A stretch of 6,236 nucleotides of DNA from Corynebacterium accolens (GTDB lineage: Bacteria > Actinomycetota > Actinomycetes > Mycobacteriales > Mycobacteriaceae), in contig NZ_CP100376.1 of the NCBI RefSeq assembly GCF_030515985.1, forward strand, positions 9,272 to 15,507, in the 5' to 3' direction. This document shows, one piece after another, positions 4,946 through 6,236 of this stretch; within the stretch, counting starts at the first letter, position 1, and each line of letters opens with the position of its first letter. Below the pieces are notes generated by a model, which saw nothing but the letters and a program-made list of their open reading frames with translations, was not told where the DNA came from and ran no database searches. The position numbers and the translations under genes were made by a program.

Positions 4946-5041
4946 CTACTTCGCGAGGCCGCCGGGTGGGTAGCCGAGGGCGGACTCGATGGGGGCATCG
5001 GCAAGCAGCAGGCTATCGCGCAGCGCATGCAGCTCCCCTAA
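4946..5041 (-). pseudogene. Coding-like tail in a shifted frame after the MFS exporter stop
   Basis: On the minus strand, directly after the exporter's TAG (5040-5038), the frame offset by -1 reads about 30 codons (LGELHALRDSLLLADAP..., ending ALGYPPGGLAK) to a TAG at 4948-4946. First and third codon positions are both about 83% G/C and the second about 50%, the pattern of real genes in this window. There is no start codon of its own. It looks like a former or alternative C-terminal extension of the exporter, cut off by a one-base deletion near 5040. Programmed frameshifting or a sequencing error would look the same. Confidence 0.35.
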
Positions 5042-6236
5042 TCGATCGTCTCCTTCAGGCGCTCTTCGCGCAGGGGAAGCAGGACGATCAGGGCGATGAT
5101 GACGAGCGGGACCATCAGCGCGATGACCGGGGTGAGGCCATCGTTATAGGAATTGAGGATCGCCTGCTCGAGGGGCTCTGGCAGGGAAGAAACCATATCC
5201 GGGGTGAGGCTATTGGCATTGCCATTGGCGTTATTAAACTTTTCAGCATAGGCCGCGCCCTCGGGGCCCAGCTGCTGGATGGCCCGCGGCAGGCGGTTGG
5301 CCATCTCATCCTGCATGTTGTTGATGAACATGGAACCGACCAGGGAAGCGCCCAGGGCAGAACCGATCTGGCGGAAGAAGTTATTCGCCGCGGTGGCCGT
5401 GCCCACCTGAGACAGTGGGAAAGAGTTCTGGACGATGAGCACGAGCACCTGCATGACCATGCCCAGGCCGATGCCGAAGGCGAGGAACTCGAAGCCGAGC
5501 TGTGTGAGCGAGGTGTCTACCGAGAGGCGGGACATCCAGAACAGGGCGCCTGCGGTAATGGCTAGGCCGATGAGGGGGTAGATCTTGTAGCGGCCGGTGC
5601 GGGCGATGATGAAGCCAACTCCGGTGGAGGTGCCGATAAGGCCAACCATCATTGGAATCATCATCAGGCCAGCGTTGGTGGGCGATAGGGTGTGGACCAT
5701 CTGCAGGTAGGTGGGCATATAGCCCAGCACGCCGAACATGGCCAGACCCAAGATGACGCCGGACAGGGTGGTTAGGGCCATGTTGCGGTTCTTGAAGAGG
5801 CGAACCGGGATGAGCGGCTCGGCAGCGCGCAATTCCACGATGGTGGTAATGATCGCGCCGACGAGGGTGATGGCGCCGAGGGTGAGGATCATGGAGGAAT
5901 CCCAGTCGTACTCGGTGCCGCCCCAGGTGGTCATGAGGATTAGGGAAGCGGTGGTAATGGCGATGAAGGTGGCGCCGAGCCAGTCAAAGCGCTTCATATC
6001 GGCCTGGCCCACGCGCAGGTTGAGCACCAGGATGCAGACCACCATGGCCAGCAGGCCGAGCGGGATATTCATCCACATGCCCCAGCGCCAGCCGGGGCCA
6101 TCAGTAAACCAGCCGCCCAAGACGGGGCCAAGGACGGAGGACAGGCCGAAGACACCGCCCATAATGCCCATGAACTTGCCACGCTCGCGGGAGGAGGTGA
6201 CCTCGGCGATGATGGACTGCGAGGAGATCATCATGA
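5038..6236 (-). CDS. DHA2-family MFS multidrug exporter, 5'-truncated by window edge
   Basis: About 399 codons of a proton-driven major-facilitator exporter of the 14-helix DHA2 (EmrB/QacA-like) family in the cytoplasmic membrane. The first visible Met pair (6234) is internal: the sequence starts in the family's SQSIIAEVTSSRERGKFMG loop, so about 100 N-terminal residues are missing. Numbered from that Met, antiporter motif C is seen as GLSSVLGPVLGG (30-41), then WRWGMWMNIPLG (49-60), the DWLG entry to the next helix (84-87), EPLIPVRLFKNR in the central loop, and QVGTATAANNFFRQIGSALGAS in the late helices. An extracellular loop (about 305-360) precedes the last helix (PVIALMVPLVIIALIVLLPL), and the protein ends REERLKETID. 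The substrate cannot be told. It converges on the GNAT gene; possible regulation lies outside the window. Confidence 0.93.
   Translation of the reverse strand, partial: MMISSQSIIAEVTSSRERGKFMGIMGGVFGLSSVLGPVLGGWFTDGPGWRWGMWMNIPLGLLAMVVCILVLNLRVGQADMKRFDWLGATFIAITTASLILMTTWGGTEYDWDSSMILTLGAITLVGAIITTIVELRAAEPLIPVRLFKNRNMALTTLSGVILGLAMFGVLGYMPTYLQMVHTLSPTNAGLMMIPMMVGLIGTSTGVGFIIARTGRYKIYPLIGLAITAGALFWMSRLSVDTSLTQLGFEFLAFGIGLGMVMQVLVLIVQNSFPLSQVGTATAANNFFRQIGSALGASLVGSMFINNMQDEMANRLPRAIQQLGPEGAAYAEKFNNANGNANSLTPDMVSSLPEPLEQAILNSYNDGLTPVIALMVPLVIIALIVLLPLREERLKETID

Noticed and set aside
4966..5565. 199-codon plus-strand open frame opposite the exporter 3' end
   Set aside because: It is the antisense of well-conserved DHA2 helices; its product is His/Gly/Arg-rich without family features.

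Overview
The window reads as chromosomal DNA of a high-GC actinobacterium, most likely a Corynebacterium. The reasons are the strong G/C preference at third codon positions, a DUF5997-type gene divergent from a LysR-like sensor gene without a DNA-binding domain, an LGFP-repeat lipoprotein, a PIN-PhoH fusion (PhoH2), and several genes whose -10 box sits 6-8 bases before the start codon, as in leaderless transcripts. The genus is inferred from gene families and style, not from a database match. I see no mobile element, tRNA, rRNA or CRISPR array.

Layout. (1) 1-739 (+): 3' part of glyA, serine hydroxymethyltransferase. (2) 736-1140 (-): a DUF5997-family protein whose stop codon overlaps that of glyA. 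(3) 1139-1175: a 35-bp divergent promoter region with a perfect 6-1-6 inverted repeat and a plausible leaderless -10 box on each strand. (4) 1176-1850 (+): a LysR-type substrate-binding domain without a helix-turn-helix and with a very basic tail. (5) 1789-1996: a 16-bp palindrome and an 11-bp-period GTTA(A/C) direct repeat inside the tail of that gene, then a structured 5' leader of about 135 nt. (6) 1997-2605 (+): an LGFP-repeat lipoprotein, closed by a clear intrinsic terminator at 2658-2696. (7) 2738-2841: a leader with a strong hairpin, then (8) phoH2, 2842-4206 (+). (9) 4293-4862 (+): a GNAT acetyltransferase of the phosphinothricin acetyltransferase-like group. (10) 4886-4945: a long terminator hairpin between convergent genes. 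(11) 5038-6236 (-): the C-terminal two thirds of a DHA2 (14-helix) drug exporter, followed by a coding-like stretch in another frame.

How the parts may work together. Most genes here look like independent units, not one operon. The likeliest functional unit is the divergent DUF5997 / LysR-like pair. One partner has an effector-binding fold but no DNA-binding domain. The other is a small protein made of two 50-residue repeats with helix-turn-helix-like character. Between them lies a palindrome overlapping both promoters. A split, two-protein regulator is the most interesting hypothesis in the window. The lipoprotein gene carries upstream signals that partly resemble an MtrA-type direct repeat and a c-di-AMP (ydaO-type) leader, both known from actinobacterial cell-wall genes. 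The phoH2 gene lacks the upstream PhoAT antitoxin ORF known in mycobacteria and has a hairpin leader in its place.
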